Source: Cyanobacteria bacterium FACHB-471
GTDB taxonomy: Bacteria > Cyanobacteriota > Cyanobacteriia > Elainellales > Elainellaceae
Assembly (NCBI GenBank): GCA_014695345.1
Contig: JACJOC010000065.1
Location: 124,001 to 188,000, forward strand
DNA: 64,000 nucleotides
Direction of reading: 5' to 3'
Shown here: positions 56,647 to 64,000 of the stretch, piece after piece
How positions within the stretch are numbered: position 1 is the stretch's first letter
How the letters are laid out: every line of letters begins with the position of its first letter
Made by a program: the position numbers and the translations under genes
The notes under the pieces: generated by a model
Database searches by the model: none
What the model was told of the DNA's origin: nothing
Seen by the model: only the letters and a program-made list of their open reading frames with translations

Positions 56647-57078
56647 ATGAAAAATCGGATGATAGTTGGGTTAGTAGGTGCAGTTGCTTCTCTAACGATT
56701 TTGGGGCAAACGGCGATCGCCCAAACAGAGTTGCGGAGTGGCGTTGTGCAGCTTGTGCAGCTCAGAGAATTTGCTCAGCAAGGCACCAATACCGTTTCAT
56801 ACGGCACGCTAGCTGACCTTCAGGTTGACCCAAACTTTACAGGTGACTTTCAGCTCATGGTGAATACTGCTGCCACCATTCTGGATGGCTACACGATTGT
56901 GAATCGTGGCGGATATTTCCCTGAGAATGCTGGAATTCCCCGCAACCAGCAGTTAACTCCCTCGGAGGCAGTTTATCGAGTTTATTCACTAAACAACGAC
57001 TACGAACTCGTGCTGTTCCGTACCCCAAGTGAGAATACGTCTGAGTATTTCATTCGCACGACTAACACTAGATTTTAG
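56647..57078 (+). CDS. Secreted hypothetical protein
   Basis: A 143-aa protein with a clear signal peptide (MKNRMIVGLVGAVASLTILG, cleavage after AIA at about residue 25). The mature part contains 'VNTAATILDGYTIVNRGGYFPENAGIPRNQ' and 'YELVLFRTPSENTSEYFI', suggesting a small beta-rich domain. No Cys. Possibly periplasmic or outer surface. Good 'aggagctaggcATG' ribosome site. Function unknown. Confidence 0.7.
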   Translation: MKNRMIVGLVGAVASLTILGQTAIAQTELRSGVVQLVQLREFAQQGTNTVSYGTLADLQVDPNFTGDFQLMVNTAATILDGYTIVNRGGYFPENAGIPRNQQLTPSEAVYRVYSLNNDYELVLFRTPSENTSEYFIRTTNTRF

Positions 57079-57099
57079 GAAGGGCTAGGTGCTGTTTTA

Positions 57100-57142
57100 A
57101 AGGTTGAATTTTCGTGCATTTCACCCACGAAAATTCAACCTT
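57100..57142. terminator. Convergent terminator, 17-bp stem
   Basis: A perfect 17-bp stem (57100-57116 with 57126-57142) and a 9-nt loop, between the secreted-protein gene and the 3' end of sbcC. Likely bidirectional. Confidence 0.75.
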
Positions 57143-57146
57143 CTCA

Positions 57147-60100
57147 TTAAGCTAAAAGGCTTACCTGCGACCCCTGTTGTGTTTTGCAAACCTCAATGCG
57201 GGTTTGGAATGCCTCTTTAAAGTGGGGCATGTGGGTAACGGTGAGAATGCAGGCAAAGTCAGGGGCGATCGCTTGGATAGAACTAATGAGGCGATCGCAC
57301 CCTGCCTCATCCTGAGTGCCAAATCCCTCGTCGATGATGAGCATTTGCAGGGCAGTGCCAGAGCGTTGGGCTAACAGTCGTGCTAGCGCTAGCCGAATTG
57401 CAAAATTGACTCGAAAGGCTTCCCCGCCAGAATAAGTTTCGTAGGGGCGAGTGCCCTGCACGTCACCAATCAGAATATCTAGCGTATCGATCAGCTTCGA
57501 TGGGTTGCGGCTGGTACTTTTACGTCGTCCTGCCCGCTGCGTCACAAACTGGACGTGAAGCTGATTGGCGCTGAGTCTGCCTAAGATGCGGTTAGCTTCG
57601 GCTTCAAGCTGAGGCAGCACGTTTTCGATCATGAGTGCCTGAATGCCGTTTTTGCCAAAGGCTTGAGCAAGCTCCTGGTAAACGCGATATTGCCGCTGAA
57701 GGGTTTTGCACTGCTGCTGCTGTTCCTGCTGCTGCTGTTTCAGTAGTGTGAGCTGCTGCTGTTGCTGTTCTAAGCGTCCCAGGTGCGCCAGGTGTGAATC
57801 TAACTGCGCTCGTCGATGCTGCATTTGAGCTTCGAGAGACTGCATTGCGGCGGTGCAATCAGGAATTTGGGTGAGGTGTGAGTTCAGGGTGTTGGTTTGA
57901 GTGGCGATCGCTTCTAACGCCTGCATTCTGCCCTGCAAGGTTGCTATCAGTTCACCAATACGCTGCTGCACCTGGGGATAGTGCTGCTGTGCTTGCCCCC
58001 ATTCCTGGTAGCGCAGTTGCCAGGTTTGCGCCTGTCGCAGAGCATTTCGCAGAGCGGTGTGTTGCTCTAAATCGTAAGCAATTTCCGCAATGTGGCGATC
58101 GAGATGATTAATTTGTTGCTGAAGAGGCGATTTAGGAATTGCTTGAATTTCACCTTCTAGCGCCGCAAGTTTGGCTTCGAGTTCCGGTTTGCGTTGGGTA
58201 AGCTGGAGCTGTCGCCGCTGTGCCTGCTTGATTTCTGCCTGCTTGATTTCTGCCCAACGCCAGCGATCGACCTGCCCCCGTGCCAGAGCATGATCTTTGT
58301 CGTCATAGTGAAGCTGCTGCACGCTCTGGTCAAGTAGCCGCAGTTCTTCTTGCAATTCGGCGGCGTAGTCGTTGGTGTGGAGCGATCGCTCAATCTTTTG
58401 CTTCTCTTCCATCACCTGCTGTAACCGGATTTGGCTGTCGGCACTGATACTAAGCTGTTCCTGTAGCTGTCCGCGCCGCTCTAGCGCTGCTCCATAGCCC
58501 GCCAACTCCTGATCTAAATCGCGATATTCCTGCCGCAATACTTGGATTTCTCGCTCAGAAACCGCTAACTGTTCTCGCACTACCCAAAGCTGATCGCGCA
58601 CCTCTTTCTGCTCTGCCAAGTGCCGCTCTAGAACCAGTTGAAGGTGGTGTGCGTCGAGGGGGCGATCGCAAAGAGGGCAGGGGGGAAATGGGGATTGGGG
58701 ATTGGGGGTTGGAGATTGGGAGAGCAGAAGGGAAGGGGCGGTGGGAGTTGTATGACCGTTTCTCCGGTCTAATTCTTCTAGGAAGCTGAGTTCTTCTATC
58801 TCTGCTACTCCCTCACCCCTTAACTGCCCTACTCCTTCTCGCCTCAGCATTTGAATTTTGTGATCCAGTTCTGCTAGCTGCAGTTCACAATCGCGCTGGC
58901 GTTCTTGAAGGCGTTCTAGGAAGCTGCGTCGCTCCAGTCCTTTTTCGCGCACGCGCTGCTGGTAGGTGCGCCGTCGTTCTAGATGCTCGATTCTTTCAGC
59001 AACGGCGATAACAGACTGCTGAAGTTGGGGCTGTCGCTGCTGTTGGGTTCCGAGTTGGCGTGAGAGAGAATGCAGTTCTTCAAGACGGGCACTTAGACGG
59101 GTTTGAATGCGGTCAAGTTGACTCTGAACTTGCTGCCGTCGCTGCAACAGGGGGGCAACTTTAACCTGAAGCTGGTCGAGCTCGCTTAACCTTAACCGGG
59201 ACTGGTTTAGCTGCTCTACAGCCGCTTTGACATCATTAGCTTTGCTTAGCGTGTGCTGAATTTCCTGCTCCTGCTGTTGCAGGGCTTCCAATTTTGCCTG
59301 CACCTGACGCAACTGATCTTTGAGTACATTCAACGCCTCGGCTTGCTGCTGCTGAAGCTTCTGCCGCTGAGATTGGGCTGCCTGGTGCGCTTGAAATTTG
59401 GCGGTTTGTCGTTCTTCTTCCGCCTGAAGTGCCTGAAATTGAGTGTATCCGGCAGCGATCGCCTCTCCTTCTGTTAGCACCAGTTCAAGCTGCTGTTGCT
59501 GCTGCTGTAAGGTCGTCAAATCCTTCTGCAATCGCTGGCAGTCTTGGGTTAGATGGCGCTGCTGCTGCTGCTGCAAGGTGAGTTGCTGTTGCCAGGTTTG
59601 GCGCTGCTGCTGCTGGTTTGTGTAATGCTGCAAACTGTTTGCATCGACTTCCTGCTGCTGCTGCATTTGAGACAAGGTAGCTTCGAGGTTGGCTTGCTCG
59701 ACCACCAGCCATTCTCCCGTTTGAAGCTGCGTTTCAATTCGTTCCAAGCTTTGTTCTAATAGCCCTAACTCGGCTTTGATTTGGCGCGATCGCTCCTTCG
59801 CCTGTTCTGCCAGGTCATCATACTGGTCTAGCTTGAGCAAGTCCGCCAAAATCTGCTTGCGCTCTCCTGGACGCTTTAACATGAATTCATCGGCTCGCCC
59901 CTGCCGCAGATAAGCAGAATTAACGAACGTTTCGTAGTCCAGTTTCACATGCTGCAAAATCAACTGCTGCGTTGCTCGAACCCCCTTGCAGGTCAGCGCC
60001 CGAAAACCTTCTGGAGTCTGCACCTGAAACTCTAGGGCTGTCGTTTGTCCCCGATAGCGTGTGCGAATGATGCGATAGATCTGCTGCTGACAGTGAAAGA

Positions 60101-60317
60101 CAAAATCCACCTGCGCCTCTTGAGTGCCCAGGTGAATCATGTCATCCTCAGCAATGGCGCGGCTTTGCCCCCAAATTGCCCAGGCGATCGCCTCCAGCAG
60201 CGAAGACTTTCCGGCTCCATTTGCGCCACAGATACAGGCAACATGCAGGCCCCGAAAATCCAGGGTCGCCTCCCGATAGCTCAAAAAGTTTCTCAGCGTC
60301 AGTTGTTGCGGAATCAT
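57147..60317 (-). CDS. sbcC: SbcC/Rad50-like nuclease ATPase
   Basis: A 1056-aa SMC-like ATPase that with SbcD cuts DNA ends and hairpins. Walker A has Lys37 (GANGAGKSS); the zinc hook CPLC is at residues 547-550; the ABC signature is 'YSGGEAFRVNFAIRLALA' and Walker B 'MLIIDEGFGTQDEAG'. Two very Gln-rich coiled coils lie on either side of the hook. Just before the hook there is a low-complexity insert (SQSPTPNPQSPFPP). ATG chosen over a TTG three codons earlier. SbcD is not adjacent. Confidence 0.93.
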   Translation of the reverse strand: MIPQQLTLRNFLSYREATLDFRGLHVACICGANGAGKSSLLEAIAWAIWGQSRAIAEDDMIHLGTQEAQVDFVFHCQQQIYRIIRTRYRGQTTALEFQVQTPEGFRALTCKGVRATQQLILQHVKLDYETFVNSAYLRQGRADEFMLKRPGERKQILADLLKLDQYDDLAEQAKERSRQIKAELGLLEQSLERIETQLQTGEWLVVEQANLEATLSQMQQQQEVDANSLQHYTNQQQQRQTWQQQLTLQQQQQRHLTQDCQRLQKDLTTLQQQQQQLELVLTEGEAIAAGYTQFQALQAEEERQTAKFQAHQAAQSQRQKLQQQQAEALNVLKDQLRQVQAKLEALQQQEQEIQHTLSKANDVKAAVEQLNQSRLRLSELDQLQVKVAPLLQRRQQVQSQLDRIQTRLSARLEELHSLSRQLGTQQQRQPQLQQSVIAVAERIEHLERRRTYQQRVREKGLERRSFLERLQERQRDCELQLAELDHKIQMLRREGVGQLRGEGVAEIEELSFLEELDRRNGHTTPTAPSLLLSQSPTPNPQSPFPPCPLCDRPLDAHHLQLVLERHLAEQKEVRDQLWVVREQLAVSEREIQVLRQEYRDLDQELAGYGAALERRGQLQEQLSISADSQIRLQQVMEEKQKIERSLHTNDYAAELQEELRLLDQSVQQLHYDDKDHALARGQVDRWRWAEIKQAEIKQAQRRQLQLTQRKPELEAKLAALEGEIQAIPKSPLQQQINHLDRHIAEIAYDLEQHTALRNALRQAQTWQLRYQEWGQAQQHYPQVQQRIGELIATLQGRMQALEAIATQTNTLNSHLTQIPDCTAAMQSLEAQMQHRRAQLDSHLAHLGRLEQQQQQLTLLKQQQQEQQQQCKTLQRQYRVYQELAQAFGKNGIQALMIENVLPQLEAEANRILGRLSANQLHVQFVTQRAGRRKSTSRNPSKLIDTLDILIGDVQGTRPYETYSGGEAFRVNFAIRLALARLLAQRSGTALQMLIIDEGFGTQDEAGCDRLISSIQAIAPDFACILTVTHMPHFKEAFQTRIEVCKTQQGSQVSLLA

Positions 60318-60421
60318 GCCGGTCAAGTGCGTTGCTTGATCTTAAATTAACAGTACGCTCGCACTTTAGTACCTCTGAACTTCAGTACATTCGCACTTTT
60401 TCCCATCATTTTCTGCAAATC

Positions 60422-61240
60422 ATGTCAAACTCGATGCCCCATTCACTGCAAATTGCTTCCTATCTGGCTCCCAATTTGATGAGTCTTTATGCAGCGGTAG
60501 GGCAATATCTGGAACGGGCATTGAAGGTGAAGACACAGATTTGGCAAAGTGAGTTTGACCCCCTCGAAGACCCAAAATTACTGCACGACCAGATCGATTT
60601 AGCTTTCGTTTGTGGCTTGCCGTTTGCCAGACACACTCAAGTGATGCCTGATCAATTTGTGGCGATCGCTGCTCCAGTGATGCAAGCAGAGCGTTATCAA
60701 AATCGTCCTGTTTATTTCTCAGATGTGATTGTGAGTGCTACTAGTGAACTCACCTTGCTTGATCAATTGGCGGGAAAAACCTTCTGCTATAACGATCCTG
60801 GCTCTAATAGTGGTTATAACTTGTTGCGCGATCGCCTGATGCAATTAGGATATCCTTCTCACTTTTTCGGCAAAGTAATTCAGTCCGGTTCTCATCAACA
60901 CTCGATTGCCTGGGTTGCTGAAGGAAAAGTAGATTGTGCCGCGATAGATAGCACCGTGTTGGAGCAAGAATTTCGGAATTCACCGGAGCGATCGCTCCAA
61001 CTACGCATTATCGAGTCGATTGGCCCATGCCCAATGCCACCCCTTGTTGCCGCCCAACGACTTGGTAACACTTTTCTTGACCAACTCCAATCTGTTCTAT
61101 TAAATCCTGATGCGGAGTTACAGTCTTACATGCAACAGGTTGGAATTCGTCGTTTTGCAGCAGTGAAGAGTGAGGATTATGAGGCGATCGCTCACATGTA
61201 CAACGCTGCTCTTGAAGTAGGCTACGAAATAATCTGTTGA
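60422..61240 (+). CDS. PhnD-like phosphate/phosphonate-binding protein without signal peptide
   Basis: A 272-aa type-2 periplasmic-binding-fold protein: 'LASYLAPNLMSL'-like start, DLAFVCGLPFARH near residue 60, 'GKTFCYNDPGSNSGYNLLRDRL' near 122 (the ligand loop) and 'GKVDCAAIDSTVLEQEF' near 170. It matches the PhnD/SsuA-like family. I see no export signal at this start, although the frame is open 82 codons further upstream through non-conserved sequence. It may be a cytosolic ligand sensor. No transporter gene adjacent. Confidence 0.78.
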   Translation: MSNSMPHSLQIASYLAPNLMSLYAAVGQYLERALKVKTQIWQSEFDPLEDPKLLHDQIDLAFVCGLPFARHTQVMPDQFVAIAAPVMQAERYQNRPVYFSDVIVSATSELTLLDQLAGKTFCYNDPGSNSGYNLLRDRLMQLGYPSHFFGKVIQSGSHQHSIAWVAEGKVDCAAIDSTVLEQEFRNSPERSLQLRIIESIGPCPMPPLVAAQRLGNTFLDQLQSVLLNPDAELQSYMQQVGIRRFAAVKSEDYEAIAHMYNAALEVGYEIIC

Positions 61241-61642
61241 TGAATTTTAGGCATAGTGTTACGGCTCCAAAGTTTTGACCAGAATGCAAATCAGGCTTTC
61301 TAAATCATCTGGCACTCGGTAAAGGGTAAGCCCCTACTCAATCTGCTTTTGCTCTCGGTGCAAAATTCCAAACTGCCAAATATCTCTAGAAATGACTTCT
61401 TGCAGAATAGGTTGAGCCTCATCTGTCCACTTATTTAAATGTATAAGACTGTCCGGGTTGAAGAATGGCAGGTCTAGCCATAGAGAACTCTCTAGATAGC
61501 GCTGCTTCCAGCGTACCGAATAAAATGATTGAAGCAAGTTCTCATGAGGTATAGCAATAAAAGAGCAATAAAAAATAGACAGCGAGTAAAAAAGCCTTGT
61601 TTATCAAAGCTTATCCCTCATTCCTATTTCCCTGGAGGCAAG
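61241..61642. other. Intergenic region with a doubtful small frame
   Basis: A 402-bp region between the PhnD-like and Uma2 genes. A 67-codon minus-strand frame (61334-61537) is listed separately. Otherwise AT-rich with no recognised signal. Confidence 0.35.
61334..61537 (-). CDS. Doubtful small hypothetical protein
   Basis: A 67-aa frame with a Trp/Leu-rich sequence (MLQSFYSVRWKQRYLESSLW, 'DIWQFGILHREQKQIE') that reads like a real protein or a fragment of one. No homologue recognised, and there is no clear ribosome site. It could be a remnant. Kept at low confidence. Confidence 0.25.
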   Translation of the reverse strand: MLQSFYSVRWKQRYLESSLWLDLPFFNPDSLIHLNKWTDEAQPILQEVISRDIWQFGILHREQKQIE

Positions 61643-62206
61643 ATGATCCAAACTTCCACCCCCTCCCTCACCCTAGAAGCATTTTTGCAACTGCCAGAAA
61701 CTAAACCTGCCAGCGAATTTATTCATAATCAAATCATTCAGAAGCCAATGCCCCAGGGAGAACACAGCACTTTACAAGGGGAATTGGTTACTGCAATCAA
61801 TGCAGTTGCTAAAGCTGAGAAAATTGCGATCGCTTACCCTGAACTACGCTGTACCTTTGGAGGAGCTTCCATCATTCCTGATGTTTCGGTATTTCGCTGG
61901 CAAAGAATCCCCCGTTCTCCATCCGGTCGGGTTGCTAACCGATTTGAGCTTCATCCTGATTGGGCGATCGAGATTCTTTCGCCTGACCAGTCGCAGACCA
62001 AGGTTTTAGAGAATTTGCTGCACTGTTCTCAAAATGGGACGGAGTTAGGCTGGCTACTTGCCCCAGATGATGAAAGCATTTTGGCAGTATTTCCTGAGTC
62101 TCGCGTCAAGTTCTACCGAGGATCAGAAATGCTACCAGTCTTAGAAGGCATTGCCCTTTCTCTATCTCCTGCTGAGATCTTTAACTGGTTAGCCTTACCT
62201 GAGTAG
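61643..62206 (+). CDS. Uma2 family (DUF820) putative endonuclease
   Basis: A 187-aa Uma2 protein with the core 'TLEAFLQLPETKPASEFI', 'YPELRCTFGGASIIPDVSVF' and 'HPDWAIEILSPDQSQTKVLENL' (PD-(D/E)XK-like Asp/Glu and Lys), and the 'GTELGWLLAPDDESILAVF' strand. GGAGG at 61634 sets the start. It is 12 bp before the DUF29 gene, so the two are a unit. It is a paralogue of the 247-aa protein at 15426-16169. Confidence 0.88.
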   Translation: MIQTSTPSLTLEAFLQLPETKPASEFIHNQIIQKPMPQGEHSTLQGELVTAINAVAKAEKIAIAYPELRCTFGGASIIPDVSVFRWQRIPRSPSGRVANRFELHPDWAIEILSPDQSQTKVLENLLHCSQNGTELGWLLAPDDESILAVFPESRVKFYRGSEMLPVLEGIALSLSPAEIFNWLALPE

Positions 62207-62218
62207 AGGCCTCAAACG

Positions 62219-62650
62219 ATGAAGAATCTCTATGAAAGTGATTTCTATGCCTGGACGAAAGAGCAAGCCGAATTGCTTAAGAATAAAACCTGGGAACAGA
62301 TAGACCTACCCAATCTGATTGAGGAAATAGAAAGTTTGGGACGGCAAGAACGGCAGGAACTCAGAAATCGTCTAGGAGTGCTATTAGGACATTTACTCAA
62401 ATGGCAATATCAGCCGTCTAATCGAGGAAATAGTTGGTTGTCAACTATCCGAGAGCAGCGCCGTGAAGCTTCTCTTGTGTTGCGAGAAAATCCCAGCCTC
62501 AAGCCTTATCTTTCAGAAGCAGTGTGCTTGGGTTACGAATCAGGAGTAGATTTAGCTGTTCGAGAAACCGGAATGGACTACGATGTGTTCCCGGCAGAAT
62601 GTCCCTACACTGAGGAACAAATTTTAGAAGAGACTTTTTTACCGGACTAA
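62219..62650 (+). CDS. DUF29 family protein
   Basis: A 143-aa helical protein with the DUF29 signature: LYESDFYAWTKEQAELLKNK at the start and 'LIEEIESLGRQERQELRNRL' then 'LLGHLLKWQYQPSNRGNSW'. The family is frequent in cyanobacteria and often lies next to Uma2, as here. Function unknown; linked in other genomes with accessory or mobile regions. Co-transcribed with the Uma2 gene. Confidence 0.92.
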   Translation: MKNLYESDFYAWTKEQAELLKNKTWEQIDLPNLIEEIESLGRQERQELRNRLGVLLGHLLKWQYQPSNRGNSWLSTIREQRREASLVLRENPSLKPYLSEAVCLGYESGVDLAVRETGMDYDVFPAECPYTEEQILEETFLPD

Positions 62651-62841
62651 CATAGTGCTAGTTCCTGGAAGGTCCTAGTGATCTATTTACTTAGTGCTGA
62701 TTACTTGGGTGAGAATAAGAAGGAGAGGATTTGGGTACTGAATGAGAGTGCCAATCCTGATGGATACTGGAGTCTTTTTTGCTGCAATTTCAACTCATTT
62801 CACTTATCACTCCGAGCAGGTATAAATTCCGTTATTGTCAT

Positions 62842-64000
62842 TTATCCAACAGCTTTGCTTACGGTGTATTGGGCGAAGGAGGGAGAGTAGGTAGTGCGGC
62901 TTTTTTCTGCTTGGTGCAGCGCGTGCAGGTAAATTTGTTGGAACAGGTGTCTTTGAGCATGACTGCCGCCGACTGACCAGAGGTGAGGCAAAACGGGTTT
63001 GAGGAAAGCGATCGCCCCTTCCCAATCTTTGCTAGCGTGAGCTACCATGCCGTGCGCGGCGGGTAGGGTGACATTGAGCCAGGTATTTTGCTGAGTTGGT
63101 TCTAGCGTGTGGGCGTGAGCTTCCATACTCAGCAGCATTTCGTGCGTTTGGCTAAACCAGCCGCCTCTTGCCAAAGCATAAATGTAGTGCAAATCCTGAA
63201 AGGGTAAGGCGTGTTCGTGAACGCGAGGCAGCAGGTGAGTAACCAATTTCTGCCAGCGATCGCCCACACTCATTCCCTTTAACTCCAATCTGGAGAGTAG
63301 TGCGATCGCCCCGACCTGATCTTTTGGAGTTGATTTGCGAGCGCGGCCCCAGATGTGAGTGTCATAGAGCGACAGCACTTTTTGCCTGTCTGCTTTTGCC
63401 AAGTAATACAATCCGACGTGCCACCAGTTGTGGGTATAAAGCATCGAGTTGCAATCTTCCCAGGTGTCGGACAGGCTTTCCATCCAAGCAATGCCTTCAT
63501 CGATTCGCCCCTGCATTTCCATCACATGAGCAACAGCATGGTGCGCCCAAGGGTTGTGGCGATCAAGAGCAGTTGCCTGTCTGCCAATTTCCTCAGCTTC
63601 TTTTAAGCGATGGCACTGCTCTAGACCAAAGGCAATCATGCTGTAGAGATAAGGATGCTCAGGGTTTGCGGGTAAGGCAGCTTTAGCAATTTGAAGCAAG
63701 CCTGCTGTGTCGCCTCGATAAAAGTAGTGATATTGCCCCTGCTGCACGGAGAGTAAGTCTTGCGGAAACTGCTCAGCGATCGCCCAATGTATTGCAATCG
63801 CCCGATCGATTGCTCCTTTCGCCCAGGCTGCGATCGCTTGAATGTAAAGCTGTTCTCGCTGAGTGACCTGGGGTAGAAGGTGTTGGGCAGATTCTAGATA
63901 GGGTCTTGCCTGCTTACGAGCAGCGGCACTTTCCAGCGAAAGATAATAGGCTGCGCTGTAGGCATGGGCGATCGCACAAGTTGGATCTGCGGTAATGGCG
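62842..64000 (-). CDS. TPR-repeat protein (partial, start outside window)
   Basis: The frame is open from the stop at 62842 to the window end, at least 385 residues, so the gene starts beyond 64000. It encodes helical repeats: 'SAQHLLPQVTQREQLYIQAI', 'HPYLYSMIAFGLEQCHRLKE', 'WAHHAVAHVMEMQGRIDEGI', then 'NTWLNVTLPAAHGMVAHASK'. The pattern resembles StaR-like TPR proteins, with conserved His/Trp-rich loops ('YTHNWWHVGLYYLAK'). It could bind a small metabolite or protein. A GTG at 63747 is only an internal frame start. Confidence 0.8.
   Translation of the reverse strand, partial: AITADPTCAIAHAYSAAYYLSLESAAARKQARPYLESAQHLLPQVTQREQLYIQAIAAWAKGAIDRAIAIHWAIAEQFPQDLLSVQQGQYHYFYRGDTAGLLQIAKAALPANPEHPYLYSMIAFGLEQCHRLKEAEEIGRQATALDRHNPWAHHAVAHVMEMQGRIDEGIAWMESLSDTWEDCNSMLYTHNWWHVGLYYLAKADRQKVLSLYDTHIWGRARKSTPKDQVGAIALLSRLELKGMSVGDRWQKLVTHLLPRVHEHALPFQDLHYIYALARGGWFSQTHEMLLSMEAHAHTLEPTQQNTWLNVTLPAAHGMVAHASKDWEGAIAFLKPVLPHLWSVGGSHAQRHLFQQIYLHALHQAEKSRTTYSPSFAQYTVSKAVG

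Noticed and set aside
59443-59759. Leu/Cys/Ser-rich frames opposite sbcC
   Set aside because: They are shadows of the CAG/CTG-rich coiled-coil coding tracts, with low-complexity composition.
62678-62890. 70-aa plus-strand frame after the DUF29 gene
   Set aside because: Composition is unconvincing, it overlaps the end of the minus-strand TPR gene, and it has no ribosome site or recognisable motif.

Overview
The window looks like chromosomal DNA from a free-living, probably filamentous cyanobacterium (Leptolyngbya/Oscillatoria-like; the rank is an inference). Evidence: very frequent GCGATCGC (HIP1) octamers, an aldehyde-deformylating oxygenase, a DevBCA-type exporter, PEP carboxylase, Amt, a Ski2-like helicase, a DUF1574 protein, two Uma2 proteins, a DUF29 protein, and many small hypotheticals of cyanobacterial type. 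I see no rRNA, tRNA, CRISPR array or intact insertion sequence.

Layout. 1-9 kb is mostly housekeeping: cyclophilin, argJ, a GH108 muramidase-like protein, an orphan GvpF/L protein, a membrane-anchored propeller protein, an esterase, a proline-rich lipoprotein and citrate synthase. 9-16 kb holds ppk1, azoreductase, a divergent MAPEG/LuxR pair, a VOC-cupin operon whose cupin gene is frameshifted, a DUF2834 protein and a Uma2 protein. 16-22 kb is a TetR regulator divergent from a DevB-DevC-DevC-DevA exporter operon, with a twin operator-like repeat between them. 22-31 kb holds a coiled-coil EamA transporter, an unknown 541-aa protein, a DegT aminotransferase, FetB behind a structured leader, an aldehyde-deformylating oxygenase without its usual reductase neighbour, and a sugar ABC permease.

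31-51 kb contains a hybrid histidine kinase, a large DUF1574/SGNH protein with internal repeats, ppc, the helicase, a GHL10 glycosidase-like protein, and an amt operon with a candidate NtcA site. 51-57 kb is accessory. It holds a 41-bp-period AT-rich repeat array, a STAND/NLR-like ATPase with ten uniform 40-residue TPRs, a small upstream partner gene, and a decayed MNT/HEPN-like module. 57-64 kb has SbcC, a PhnD-like protein, Uma2, DUF29 and a TPR protein running off the end.

The most interesting element is at 52.7-56.1 kb. The small upstream protein ends with a motif that matches the start of the NLR-like protein at 16 of 21 positions, although 9 of those 16 identical residues use different codons. 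This is the arrangement expected of a bacterial amyloid-signalling (BASS) pair: a Bell-like membrane effector plus an NLR sensor, resembling a necroptosis-type suicide switch. Here the sensor also carries two C-terminal membrane helices. Several genes in the window end in long, nearly loopless perfect palindromes.
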